Shown piece after piece: positions 1 to 12,523 of a DNA stretch of 64,000 nt (positions are counted from its first letter, which is position 1; every line of letters starts with the position of its first letter). Position numbers and translations under genes: made by a program. The stretch is from positions 1,240,001 to 1,304,000 of the forward strand of contig PZJY01000011.1 of the NCBI GenBank assembly GCA_031472005.1. The letters are read 5' to 3'. The stretch is from Tetracladium setigerum (Eukaryota > Ascomycota > Leotiomycetes > Helotiales). Below the pieces are notes generated by a model. It saw only the letters and a list, made by a program, of their open reading frames with translations. It was not told the DNA's origin and made no database searches.

Positions 1-3000
1 GTAAAGCTTAAAAAACTAGCCTAACGTACTTCTTATATTTAGCGACGTCCTTTAAATAGATAAGGATATCGTTAAGGTAAATAATATAAAATACGTCGAT
101 ATATTCTCGTAAAGTATTATTAATTAATCGTTAAAAGGTGGCTAGGGCATTATATAATCCGAAGTGCATTATTAAGAACTTATATAATCCTTATTAAGTA
201 CGAAAAGTAATCTTACTTTCGTCGCCTTCCTTTATTCTTATAAGATTAAAGGCTAACTTTAGGTCGATTTAGGTGAAGATCTTCGATCCTTATATCTTAT
301 CCCTTAAATCGTTAAGTAATAATAACGAATAACGATCTTTAATAATACGATCGTTTAATTTTCGCTAATTTATAACCGGGCGTCGTTTATTAATTTTAAG
401 TTTTAATATAAAGAAGATAAGTGCTCCTCACGGAGATTTAAATTCCTTAATATATCCTTTTATTAACATTTCATCGATAAAGATTTTAAGCGTCCTCGAG
501 TCCGTATCGTTTATTCTACGTAATAGTTCGTAAACCGGTTTTACGTCTTCTTTTAAGATAATCTCGTGATCTTAATCTTAATGTGTTAGTAATACTATAA
601 GATCTTATACCTCGGTGAATAAGTCTCGGAATTCCTCGTATTATTTTAGTAATAATACCTCTTTCGTACCCTCTTTTAATAAGCGTATAAGTTTAGCTAC
701 TTCTAGCCTTTATTAACTTATAAACTCGTCCTTATTTAGTTATAAGATAATTCGTTCCTTTTCGCAATTATACCTCTTAAAGTCTATTATTTTATTTATC
801 TAATCGATCATTAAGTTATAAGCCTTAAGCTAAGGTAATCTTAAGATAATATTATATAAGATATTAATAATATTAAACGTAATTTCTTCCTTATATCCTA
901 AGTGTATAATTATAATAAGAGGAATTATTTATAATTCCACTTCTTTACTATTATAATTAATTTTAAATCTATTAATTATAACGAGTTAATAAGGTTTCCC
1001 TTTAATATAAGTAGCGATTATATATTTTTTAATTAACGTTATAAATATAAAGTTTCTTATAAATCTTAAATTAATTATTATTATAACTAATCTTAAGATT
1101 TAAGGGATCTTAACGTCTAATTTTAATTATTTATACCCGGCTACGTATAGCTCTCGGGGCGGTTCTTCGTATAGATTTTTATATTTCTCGCTAAAGTCTT
1201 TAACGTTTATTTATTAATAGAAACTTCCGTCGAGTACGTTCTACTATTCGAGGACTATTCCTTTATAACTAATAACGATATATACGTGTCCTTTAATAAG
1301 TATAGGTGTTCTAAGTTCCATGCTTTCAAAGTAATACTAATATAAATCCGCGACATTATTCTAAGTATAGAGTCGTTCACTCTATGCCCGGATAACCTAT
1401 CGTTCTCCTTCTTTTAGAGTAAGTAATTCCCGATAATAAGGTGGAGTTTTATCAGGCAGGTCTTACATATAAATCCTAATACTATTATATTATCGGTCTT
1501 CTCCTTAAACGTAGATCCATCCGATACGATCTTCGTCCTTATATGCGACTTCTTAGATTTAGCTATATACTAATCCTCCGAAAGGTGACGTACCTAGTTC
1601 ACTATAAATAAGTCTTAAGGGGTTTATTTAATATATCTATTCCCTTTTAAAAGTGAGGTATTCTTCCCTTTAGATAATTATCCATTATTCCTTTATTATA
1701 AGGTAATTAGCTCGTCGGACTTCCCGTTAGACTTCTTCCTCTATAAGGTCGGGAACCTAGTCGCTACGTATTTAATACTTATTATTATAAGCGTCTATCC
1801 CTAATCCGTTAAAATATTTATAAAATAATCCGTTTTAGCCACGCTTATAATATCCCGTAGTTTATATTTTACGTTTCGGGACTTTCATTAACTTATCGTC
1901 GGGATAAAGGTAATAAAGACCTCCTTTATTCCGATCGTAACATCCGGTAAGGGCCCTTAGGAACTACTCCTTAAAAGGGTCCTTATAAACCGGGGTATAA
2001 TCGTCGTCGTAGTCTATAATAAGGCATTCGCATATAATACTTTCGTATTTATTATATCTTTCCTTCCTTTATTCCTCTTAATTATAACGTTCGCTATTAG
2101 TTCCGTCTTTAGGAACCGTAAGAGGGTTTACTCGCTAATAAACGTAAAGATAAAATCCGTAAGTGGGGCATTTTTATTAAAGTAATCTTCCTTAATTACG
2201 TTCACGCGTATTCTTCTTTCCTTTTAAGATTATAATAGCTATACTTATTTATCGGATTTTAAGGGATACGGCTTACTTCTTTTATCTTATTTTCCCTTTT
2301 TTATAAGAGTTTACTTAATAGCTCGTATATTTATATTCGAAGTAAAGTCTCTCCTTCCTTTATTTCTTTATTACTTTCTTTAAAAGCTATTTCTTTAATT
2401 AAAACTTAAGTTTCTTTTAAATTATATTTAGTTTTATTAGCCGAGGTTTATAATAGTTATTACTTTAAATATTTCGTCCTTAATGGCGAGGTTTCTTAAG
2501 GGTTCCGTGATAGTTCTTAAGGATCCTATATCCTTACTCCATTAGACGTTCCGTAATACGTTAATCGAAATGGAGTGCCTTTTTAATTATTTCGGTTAAT
2601 TTATCCGGTCGTTTAAGCAATCGATAAATCTCGTCCTTAATGTTTACTTTTAGTCCCGAGTAGAATTAAGAATTAGCGGCGATATTATCTTAAGTTAAGA
2701 TAGCTTATAATCGTTAAAACTTAACGACGTACTTAACGATAATAATTATTTAATAAAGCTTTCGTAAGCTAATATCCGCGGCAAATTCTTAATCTTAATC
2801 CCCGAAGATCTAAGTAATACCTTATTCGAACCTATCTTATAAGTTAAATAAGGTGCGAGTGAATGGCTCGGCGTCGGTATCAACTAGTTCGGGCGGATTA
2901 ATATTTTCCATAACGTCGTTTAAGTGAGGCTCGACCTAGTTAAAGGCTAATCCTCGTAAGAACGAAGCGGCTTATATAATTCGTTTAGCGGCGCTAAAGA

Positions 3001-3206
3001 ACTTATCTTTATTAAATACTTAATAAAGTTTATATTAAGTAAGGAATTCTCGGAGCTTAAAACGTTATCCGTGATAAAGGTCGGGTAGCTTTCCCTTTAG
3101 CGAAGCTAATTAAATCCCGTTATTACTAGTCGGAGTAACGGTGGGTAGTCCTCGGGAAGATATCGTGATATATTATAAGTCGGGTCTTTAAAGAAGGTGC
3201 TCAAAG
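1..3206 (-). mobile_element. RIP-degraded Ty3/gypsy internal region (left end outside window)
   Basis: No long reading frame survives. Read on the minus strand, about 30-500 still resembles a gypsy reverse transcriptase: a stretch like YPLPLLNDL, then KIFTKIDL and FGLYNALATF, and a degenerate active-site block YLNDILI (normally YLDDILI). The order places the gag end to the right, next to the LTR at 3207-3682, and integrase beyond the left edge. The DNA is strongly TA-rich: the first 120 bases contain no CA or TG dinucleotide although CG is present, which is the RIP pattern. The element is non-functional. Family assignment rests on motif resemblance only. Confidence 0.75.
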
Positions 3207-3682
3207 TGTAACGGTTACTATTTACACGGAAGTAAATAATTAAGTTAGGTTAGTATTCGTCGACAAAGAGCGGATTATAAGTATAATAATAAACTAATTA
3301 TTAAAATAAAAGATATTTAATTTAAGTTAAGCACGAAGTTCCTATCTAATGAAAACTATCTTATCCTTATATATAATCTTCGTTCTCTTAAAGTCGAGAA
3401 GTCGACTAAGTCAATACCATCGACCCGTCGACACCGTCGACTCCCGAGAGTCGACATGTCTTAGTATAAACACATATCGACCCAATCACGTGACTAGGCC
3501 CACAGCTTACTATTGCCTTTTCACTTATATAATTAATATTACTATTACTAATCCTATGAGTTCTTTATAAAGTGGTTCCTAGGAGCCTTACTCCCAGGAT
3601 CTATAGTGCTCCCGAGCCTCAGGCTCCTAGGATCCAGTGTGCTCCTGGGGGTCACTTGACTCTTAGGATCACGTTCGTAACA
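3207..3682 (-). repeat. Gypsy LTR, minus orientation
   Basis: The segment begins TGTAACGGTTAC and ends TTCGTAACA, giving the TG...CA ends of an LTR. It contains the block CCCGAGCCTCAGGCTCCT, shared with the LTRs at 8397, 9435 and 17489. Its left neighbour, AAGGTGCTCAAAG, recurs as a mutated copy just left of the LTR at 17489, which suggests both are 5' LTRs of minus-strand elements. It is less mutated than the internal DNA and holds several GTCGAC-like sites. Confidence 0.75.
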
Positions 3683-6600
3683 AAACCCCGCTAAGTTAAT
3701 GCCACCTAATGGAAGCAAATCGCCGTTATAAATAGGGTTCCCATTAAGGAAGAATTATCCCAGGACTTTAGATAAGATAGCCCTATCACTAAATATAATA
3801 ACTTAAATACGCTACCTACTTATTAATCTTAATACGATTTAATCGATAATATAATATTCAGAGAAGTTTCCCTTAAATCCGAAACTAAATCTGAAACCGA
3901 GTCCGAATCCGACGGCTCGGACGGAGAAGCGAGACCTATAATAATAGCCATGCCTTAGGTCGGGGAACAATAGTTCTTTATTAAGACAGGAATAAAAGGA
4001 AACAAATAAAGGCAAATTAGAGGAGAATTATAAGTTATAAATTATAAGACCACCGGTCATAAGCCTATCAAAGGAAAAGAATATCTCGTGTCGTACCGAG
4101 ATATCGAACGAATTTATTTTTACGATAATAAATCTAACCGCGCCATAATTAAATAGTTATTTATTAAGGAAGTTATTTATAAGTTAAAAGATATTTTAAA
4201 ACCCGGAGACGAATAAGAAGTAACCCGAATCGTTAACTAGGAATAAACTTAAAGGAAGATTCGAACTATCCCGTGCTAGCCCTTCAAATACGCCGTGTAA
4301 ACCGTTAAATTAGCTTCCATTTACACTTTAAAAATTAATACCCCTTACCGATTAGTAAAATAGACCGCTTACCTTAAAATATAAATAAACTTATTTAACG
4401 ATTAAAGGGTTATAAAACTATTAAGAAAATTAAAGGAAGTTTATACCATTATAAGAAACGAATAAATTACCGTAAAAATGAAATTACGAGGAAAACTAAT
4501 TAAGGTTATAATTAATTTTAAAGTAACCGGAAACTTTATTTCCTTTAAAGAAGTTACTCGGATTAATATTCCTTTCACCTTAATCACACCTTACGAACTA
4601 TAAGTAATAAATAGAACGAAAGTAAAAGGAAATAATAAAATCATTAATTAAGGAACGATTCTATTAAAATTATTATCCCCGGGAGGACACATTATAAATG
4701 TCCGGTTTAACATTACATTAATAAGAAACCACGATATTATTTTAAGTATACCGTGAATTAAAGAACATAACCTCGAAATCGATTAGGTTAAAAGGACTAT
4801 ACGATTTAAACGTTATAATTACTAAGGTTCGTAGTAATAACTATATGGCCGGAACGAGGTTTACGCCACCTTATTTAACGACGCCACCGGACATCTTAAT
4901 AGCATAGAGAGTCCTCCACGGGACGCTAGTTAAAGCGAGAAGGAAATCCCTATATAATATAAAAAATATTTAAGATTATTCGAAAATCCGGAAGACTTTA
5001 AAGCCTTACCCGAATATTAACTATAAGATTATAAGATAAACCTAAAAGAAGGAAGGAAACCTCTTATATAGAAATTACGCCGACACCGATACGATATTAT
5101 TAAGACGTTAAAAGCCTTCGTTTAATTAACACTTAAGAAAGGATAGGTTAAACTATTTAAGTCTTTAACATCTAATAATATATTAATCGCTTATAAGAAG
5201 GACGATCCCAATGGTCAACCTTATAATAATTATTAAGAACTTAACGACGCCACGATACGAGACTAATATCCATTACTAAACGCTTAGTACTTACGAGATA
5301 AGCTAACTAAAGCAAAAATATTTACTAAATTAAATTAAAGAAGTTCATTTAATCTAATCCGAATTAAAGAAGGTCACGAGTAAATAACTATATTCCTCGT
5401 TCCTTTAAGACTTTATAAATAAATAATTATACCTTTTAAACTAACTAATACGCTAGCGACTTACTAACGCTAAAACGATAACATCTTACGAGAATATTTA
5501 AGGAAATTCATAATTTATTATCTTAATAACATAATCGTTTACTTAAAACGAATTAAGGATCACGAATAACACGTTAAGCTAGTCCTAAACGCTCTACTTA
5601 AGGTAAATTCTAGACTTAAGCTTAATAAATATAAATTCAGGGTTATAAAAACCTTATTTTTAAGATATATCATCCGACCCGGATCTATAAGTATCGACCC
5701 TAAGAAAATTAAAGCTATTAAAGAATGGCCCGAACCCTAAAACGTTAAAGATATATAATCCTTCTTAAGAACTAGTAACTTTAGCCGATAATTCATTAAA
5801 GGATACTTAAAAGTAATCGCTCCACTCACGCGACTTACCCGGAAGGATATACCCTTTTAAATAGGGATAAAGGAGAAGGTAACCTTTAAGAAACTTAAGA
5901 AACGATTTATAAAAGAACTTATAATAAATAATTTCCACGAAGACCGACTAAGCATTCTCTAAATAAACGCTTTAAATGTTTACGTAAGGGCTATACACCT
6001 TTAACTTAACGAAAACGGAAAATTACACCTTATAACATATTACTCCGAAACTTATTCGCTAACGAAATAAAACTACGACATTTACGAGAAGGAACTTATA
6101 ACTATTATTAAAGCCTTAAGATATTAAAAGATTTACCTTTAAGGAGCTAAATTTCCTATTATAATCCACACTAATTATATAAACTTAAGAACTTTTATAA
6201 TTACGAAGGTTCTCAATAATCGAAGATTAATTAAATAAGCTAAGGAACTTTCTTAATTCGATTTAATAATTAAATACATTAAAGGATTAAAGAACGTTAT
6301 TACGGACGCTCTTAATAAGCCACCCGGGTACGAAGGAAGTAAAGTTTATAAGGAAATCGCGATATTTAAAGAAAACGACGACGGAGACTTAATTCTTAAT
6401 ATTAAGGAGATTACTCTCCTTATTAAAATTAGCGAACTATTCACCGACGAAATCCTTAAAGCTTAAGGAAAAGATTTAAAATATATAAATTATTATAAGG
6501 GTAAACTAATTATATTAGACTTATACGTAAAGGAATTTATAAAAAACTATTATAAGGCCCCGGCTCACGGACATTAAGGAAGCCGTAAGACCTTATAAAG

Positions 6601-8396
6601 ACTTAAACACTACTTTCACGTTAACTAAGCTATTACTCTAATTAAAGAAGTGGTTAACTAATATAACGTGTATATTCGTAATAAAGCCGTAAGACACGCA
6701 CCGTACGGATTAATAAGAACGACACCTATACTAAAGATACCTTAGAAATCGATCCAATGGGATTTTATCGTTAAACTATCACTTTTAAGAGATCTAATAA
6801 TAAGAGTCGCTTACGACTCGATTTTAATTATAATAGAGAGGCTTACGAAGTATATAATTTATATCTTATATAAGGAATCTAGCATTACCGAAGAATTAGC
6901 CTTCGCATTCTTACGAGAAGTGATTACTCACCACGGCATATTAAAAGAGATAGTCTCGGACCGAGACAAGCTCTTTACGTTTAAATTTTAAACCGCCTTA
7001 ACTACTTATTTAAGAGTTAAGAGGAAATTATTAACTTCTTTCCATCTATAGATAAATAAAGGAATAAAACGAATAAACTAAGTTATCGAAGCCTACCTAC
7101 GTTATTACATCAATTATAAATAAGATAATTAAGTATTATTACTCCCATTAGCCTAATTTACTTATAATAGCTCAATTACGGATACCACGAAGGTATTACT
7201 ATTCTATATTAATTTTAAATACGAGAAGAGTGTATATTATAAACCTTATTCAATAGATATCGATAATTAATTAACTAGGACCTAAACTAATAAAATTAAA
7301 CACTTATATATTAAATTAGCTAAAGAGCTACGATTCGTAATAAAAAGAAGTGTATTATATTATAATAAAAAGCGTAATTAAGAGCTAACGTTAAAGGAGG
7401 GGGATAAAGTCTATTTATTACGACGAAATATTAAAATAAAAAGACTAAGCGATAAATTAAATTATAAGAAACTTAAACTATTTAAAATTAAAACCGTTAA
7501 AGGACGTTTAAATTACGAACTCGCTCTATTAAAGAATATAAATATCTTTCTAATATTTTATATATCCCTCCTCGAGAAAGCACCACTAAGAGCACCACTA
7601 GCTCCCAATACACCGATACAACCGGTAAACCTAAAAGTAAAATATAAAGTAGAAAAAATCCTAAATTACAAGCCGGTTAGGAATAAACTTCACTATCTAA
7701 TTAAATGGAAGAACTACCTATAATCTAAGAATTCTTAAGAACTAAAGACGAATCTCAATTACCACCGGATATTAATGGACTACCATTATCACCTCTTACC
7801 TAATCCGTCCTTAAAGACTAAAAGGGAGCAAATAAATCATTTAAAACGATAAAAGCTAGCGGAGTAACTTCCGTAATAACTAATAAGGAAACCGGCTCCG
7901 AGTTTTCGAATAAAGCCACCTAGAATTCGCGCCCGGGAGAATCGGGAACAAAATTAATATCCTTAAGAGTTAATAGCTATAAGAAAAGATCGCTCTTAAG
8001 AGTTAAACCGTTTTCCACGGAATTCGTAAGCTAAGGAAGCCTTAAGAGGCAACGCTTACGCGCCGCCCCTTAAAAGAACTCACACACTATTAAAGGACGG
8101 GATTAAATAATAATATAACCCTTAATATCGTAAGGCCGTTTAAAACGAACATATTCGGAATAACGACTCGATTCTTAAACATTTAGAAGACACTTCTTAT
8201 AAGTTTTCTTATAATACGAATATATTTCGGCTATACGGCTAGATTTCTTAATACGTACCGCTAGCGTAAGACGCTCTTTTAATTTTTAATAATAAATAGA
8301 TAATATATTAAGAGAAGGTGATAGTTATAAATTATTAGCGATATTTCCTTTAATATATTTAAGTGTGGGGACCATATTAGTACGGAAGGGGGATAA
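3683..8396 (+). mobile_element. RIP-degraded Ty3/gypsy chromovirus-type element, internal region
   Basis: On the plus strand, through many stop codons, the usual order of a chromodomain gypsy element can be followed. A gag-like region lies near 3870-4700. Reverse transcriptase lies near 5180-5720 (KIFTKLN and NLIRIKEGHE-like blocks), RNase H/connection near 6000-6350, and integrase near 6600-7400 including a WDFIVKL block at about 6760. A chromodomain-like block lies near 7640-7770 (EKILNYKP ... YLIKWKNYL). A purine-rich tract GGAAGGGGGATAA ends directly at the 3' LTR (8397). The 5' LTR is not visible; the left end abuts an opposite-facing LTR. Stops are mostly TAA/TAG at Gln and Trp positions, as RIP produces. 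The element is inactive. Confidence 0.8.
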
Positions 8397-8843
8397 TGTT
8401 ACGAACGTGACTTGCGCGCACGTGAGGAGCCTAAGGCTCGGGAGTAGCATAATAATTAGTATAGTTAAGTGGCTTGCTATTACTACTCCATAAAGAACTC
8501 TAATAACTTAGTTAATCATAGGAAAGTGTTAATAGTAATTGCTTAAGTAATCACGTGATAGAGTCCGTTAAGTAAGGAGTCTAATTAATGGAGTCGGACT
8601 CTAATAGTTAGGACTCCATAGTTCGGGACTCTAGTTATTACGAAGAGACCTATATAAGAAAGAATGGTATTTCATTAAATAAGAGCTTCGTGCTTAACTT
8701 AGTATTCGAATCAGGATTATACATTATTAACATCAGCTTATTCTTATTTATAATCACCTAGTGATTAACTTCCTTACTTTAACTTAAGTAAATAAACCCT
8801 CGATTACGACTTCACTTCAGTTAGTAAAACCGGAACCGTGACA
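8397..8843 (+). repeat. 3' LTR of the plus-strand chromovirus element
   Basis: It runs from TGTTACGAACGTGAC to GGAACCGTGACA (447 bp), directly after the polypurine tract. It is related to the minus-strand LTRs at 9435 and 17489 (shared GAGGAGCC...GGCTCGGGAG block near its 5' end). Confidence 0.8.
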
Positions 8844-8844
8844 C

Positions 8845-9010
8845 AGTTAAGCCCCGGGTAAGTATTAAATTAAATAATTATATTAATATCTATATTACTT
8901 ATATAATTAATAATAATCTTTTACTATTAAATATTCTTAATTATTATAATACTTTCTTTTAATACGAGGATAGCGCTCGTTAAATTATTAATTAACTTTC
9001 TTCAATAGTA
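8845..9010. repeat. Dispersed repeat, copy A (heavily RIP-mutated)
   Basis: Starts AGTTAAGCCCCGGG and matches 15297-15462 base for base over long stretches, with differences almost all C/T or G/A. It abuts the end of the LTR at 8843. Family unknown. Confidence 0.65.
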
Positions 9011-9434
9011 AGTTTTAAAGATTATATAATATAATACCCCTCTTTAAATAAGGTTATCTTTAATTATAATTTTATAATAAATTATTTATTTATCTTTAAG
9101 GTGGTTTTTACCTTTATATACAAAAAATAAGAATATTATATAATAATATTAATGAAAATTATTGTTTTAAAAATGAAAAAGCGTAATTAATAATATAAAT
9201 CTAAATTAAAAGTAAAGTATTATTTATATAATTACTTATTTATAAGTTTAATAAAGTAATATAATAAGTAAATTAATATAAAATAATTATAATTATATTT
9301 TATTAAGAAGTGGGGCGCGGCTTTTAATTCGCTTTTAAAAGGTTTATTTTAAATTAATATATATATATAATATAATTATTTTTTTAATTTTAGGAAAGGC
9401 GTAATTAATTTATTGCGAGCCTCGCGGTACTAAG

Positions 9435-9874
9435 TGTCACGATTCCTTTCTCACCAACTAAAGAGAGATCGAAGTCGAGGGTTTATTTACTAGTTAGAGC
9501 AAGGAAGTTAATTACTAAGGTAGTTATAAATATAATAAGCTAATATAAATAATATATAATCTTAATTTAAATACTAAGTTAAGTACGAAGCTCTCTATTT
9601 AATAAAATACTATCTTACTTATATAGAAACCTTCCTACTACTTATTTTATTATATAAGCCTTATAAGATATCTAATAGAGCGCGCGCGCTCGCAAGATTA
9701 TTTAGTAGGCGCGTTACGTAATTACTTAAGTAATTCTTACTAATCTACTTCTAATTAAACTAGGTTACTAGAGTTCTCTATAGAGTAGTAATAGTAAGCC
9801 ACTAAGCTGTACTAATTACTATAATACTCCCGAGCCTCAGGCTCCTCATGTGAACACAAGTCACGTTTATAACA
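9435..9874 (-). repeat. Gypsy LTR, minus orientation
   Basis: Runs from TGTCACGATTCC to TTTATAACA (440 bp) and is the reverse-complement relative of the LTR at 8397. It contains a GCGCGCGCGCTCGC block also present in the LTR at 17489-18482. Flanking pentamers (CTAAG / GGTAA) do not match, so it is not a simple solo insertion; it may be the 3' LTR of the minus-strand element whose 5' LTR is 17489-18482. Confidence 0.7.
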
Positions 9875-9921
9875 GGTAAGGGATAAAAAGGGCCTTTTAT
9901 TCTTACCTTAACTTCCTCTCT

Positions 9922-10128
<207 letters not shown>

Positions 10129-10922
10129 CTTTACTATTGTTATTATAATTATTATAACTCTTAGTCTTATTTATTATAAATATATTAAGAATAATAATTT
10201 TAAGGCCTAGCTAGTAAAGAGATATTATTTAAAATACTTTAAAAAGCATTTTATAATTTTTTTTTCTTTTACGCCTCTTTAATTAATTATAATTTTTTAA
10301 TACTTAATTAAGCTTTATAAGCGCTTTTATAAGGTTAAGGATTATATTATTACTTTTATTACTTAATTAAAGGTTAATATTAATATTATATTACCCCTTA
10401 CTACCTTTAAAGCTCTCGCTATTAATCTCTTAATTAATAATAATATTTCTTAAAACTTTGGAGTTTTTAAGTAAAAGTATAAACTTTTTAACTCTTTTAA
10501 TTATATTAAGGCTAAGTCTCTAAAGGTTATTTAATAAGGTACTCCTTAAATATATTCTTATTCTTTTAATCTCTTTATTTAATTTTTATATATTAATTAA
10601 TTTATAAAAGTATTATAACTTGTATAAGGTTATAATTAATTTTAAGGTTAATATTAAAGTGAAGAATTATATTAATTACCTTACTATTAACTTTAATTAT
10701 AAGACTTAAATATTTAAAATAATTCGCACTTTAATCTTAAAGATTTAAGAGTTACGCAAAGTTATTAAAGTAATTATAAGTATGCTCTCTTATATTTATA
10801 ATTCTTTATTAACTTAATTATAAATATATTACTTTATATTAATTATTAATGATATTAATATTTTAAATGTTATTTATTATTAATTTATTAATATTTAAAA
10901 GGGGTTTATAAGATTTTACATA

Positions 10923-11068
10923 TATTGGAATCAGATATATAATAATATAAGTGATTTAAGTGGATTAAGTAATTTAAATTCACTCTAATCACTTCTATTG
11001 CACTTTGAATTATTTAAATTACTTAATCCACTTAAATCACTTATATTATTATATATCTGATTCCAACA
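10923..11068. repeat. 146-bp palindrome built from LTR-terminal sequence
   Basis: The left arm starts TATTGGAATCAGATATA and the right arm ends TATATCTGATTCCAACA. The arms are reverse complements over roughly 55 bp, with a short centre near 10978-11010. The arm sequence equals the terminus of the solo-LTR family at 11962 and 17642, including the GTGATTTAAGTGGATTAAGT-like blocks. No matching target duplication is seen (ACATA / ACTTT). Confidence 0.85.
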
Positions 11069-11961
11069 ACTTTATTAATAAGTTTAAAGTATTTTTTATA
11101 TTAAAATATCTTATTAATAAGTTATTATAATAAAGTTTTACAACTTTTACTTTAAGTGCGGGATTATTTAAAATATAAATCCTTCCCTTATAATATAATA
11201 ATAACTTCGCGCCTCTTATTATTTAATTTATTAATTTAAAGTCTTTATTTTTACTCTTTTAAGTGGATCTTTTTTTGAATAAAATTAATTATTATATTAT
11301 ATAATAATTATTAAATTTTAAAAAAGTTTTATTAAAGGTATTAGAGCTATTGCGGATCTAGTAATAACCCTTGTTTAAGTCCTTAAAATAAAGTATTTAT
11401 ATTTATTATCTTCCTTAATATTAAGAATTATCTTAGTATCTCCTTAAAGCGAATTACTCTTAAATATGTAGCTTACTTATATTATAATAGCGAAGATATA
11501 TAAGGCTTTCCCGTAACTTTCTATTAAGATATTTTAAATATTTAAGATTAGATCTTTTTACTTTAACTTTAAAGTATTAAATAACTTAATATAAGTACTT
11601 AAATAATATTTATTGCTAGAAATTCTTTATTTAAGAAGTATTCTTAATAGATATTAAAAGTAAAGATAACTTAATCTTATTTTAAAATATTAAGAGTTAA
11701 GAGTTAAGTATTATTTATTATTTCCTTAATATTTTAATAATTGAGTCTTTAACTTAATTTATCAGTAAAGTTAATTATCCCCTTTCTATATTTAATTTTA
11801 AAGTTATAAGTAAAGAGATATATAAGTTATCTCGCTTATTTACTTTTTAAATATTTTATATTTATAAAGTATTTTAAGTTATTATAGTCGGTAAGTACCT
11901 TAATAATGTGCTATATACTCTCGAGATAGTGCCGCTACTTCTTAAAGTATTTTATAATAAT

Positions 11962-12523
11962 TGTTAAATATTATAATTTAATAAGTGATAATAATCACCT
12001 AAATTAGTTATTTACTCCCTTTAATTAATTTTAAGGATATTTTATCCTATTTCGGCTTTACGATAAAGGTTGCAACCCTTTCGGCTCAAATAGCTTAAAT
12101 TGGCTTAAATAGCTTTATTAATTTATAATTAAGCCGACTTACTTATGAGTCATAAACGTTATTTAGTACGGACTAAAATCACTCCGTCTTACTTTTAAGT
12201 AATATTAATCGGATTCTTATTATACCGTCTTATATTTGAGGGATTTTAATCGGATTTAATAAAGCCGGCTTATTTCTAAGTTATATTAGTGTTTTAATCG
12301 GGATTTTGATTTATCCGTCTTATTATTTAATTAATAATTAGTACTTTTAGTATATCGGATTCTACCGATTCACTATTATTATATAAATCACTGAGATTCC
12401 CTTAAGGATATCTCTTTTAATCAAGCACATTAAACACTCTTATGATCACCTGATCACTTCCACTGCACTTTGAATCATTTAAATCACCTAATCACTTATA
12501 TTATCATTTATTTGATTCCAACA
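11962..12523. repeat. Solo LTR with perfect 5-bp target duplication
   Basis: Runs from TGTTAAATATTATAA to TTTGATTCCAACA, 562 bp, with TG...CA ends. The pentamer ATAAT lies immediately on both sides (11957-11961 and 12524-12528). It is homologous along its length to 17642-18210. Coding capacity is absent, as expected after LTR-LTR recombination. Confidence 0.85.
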
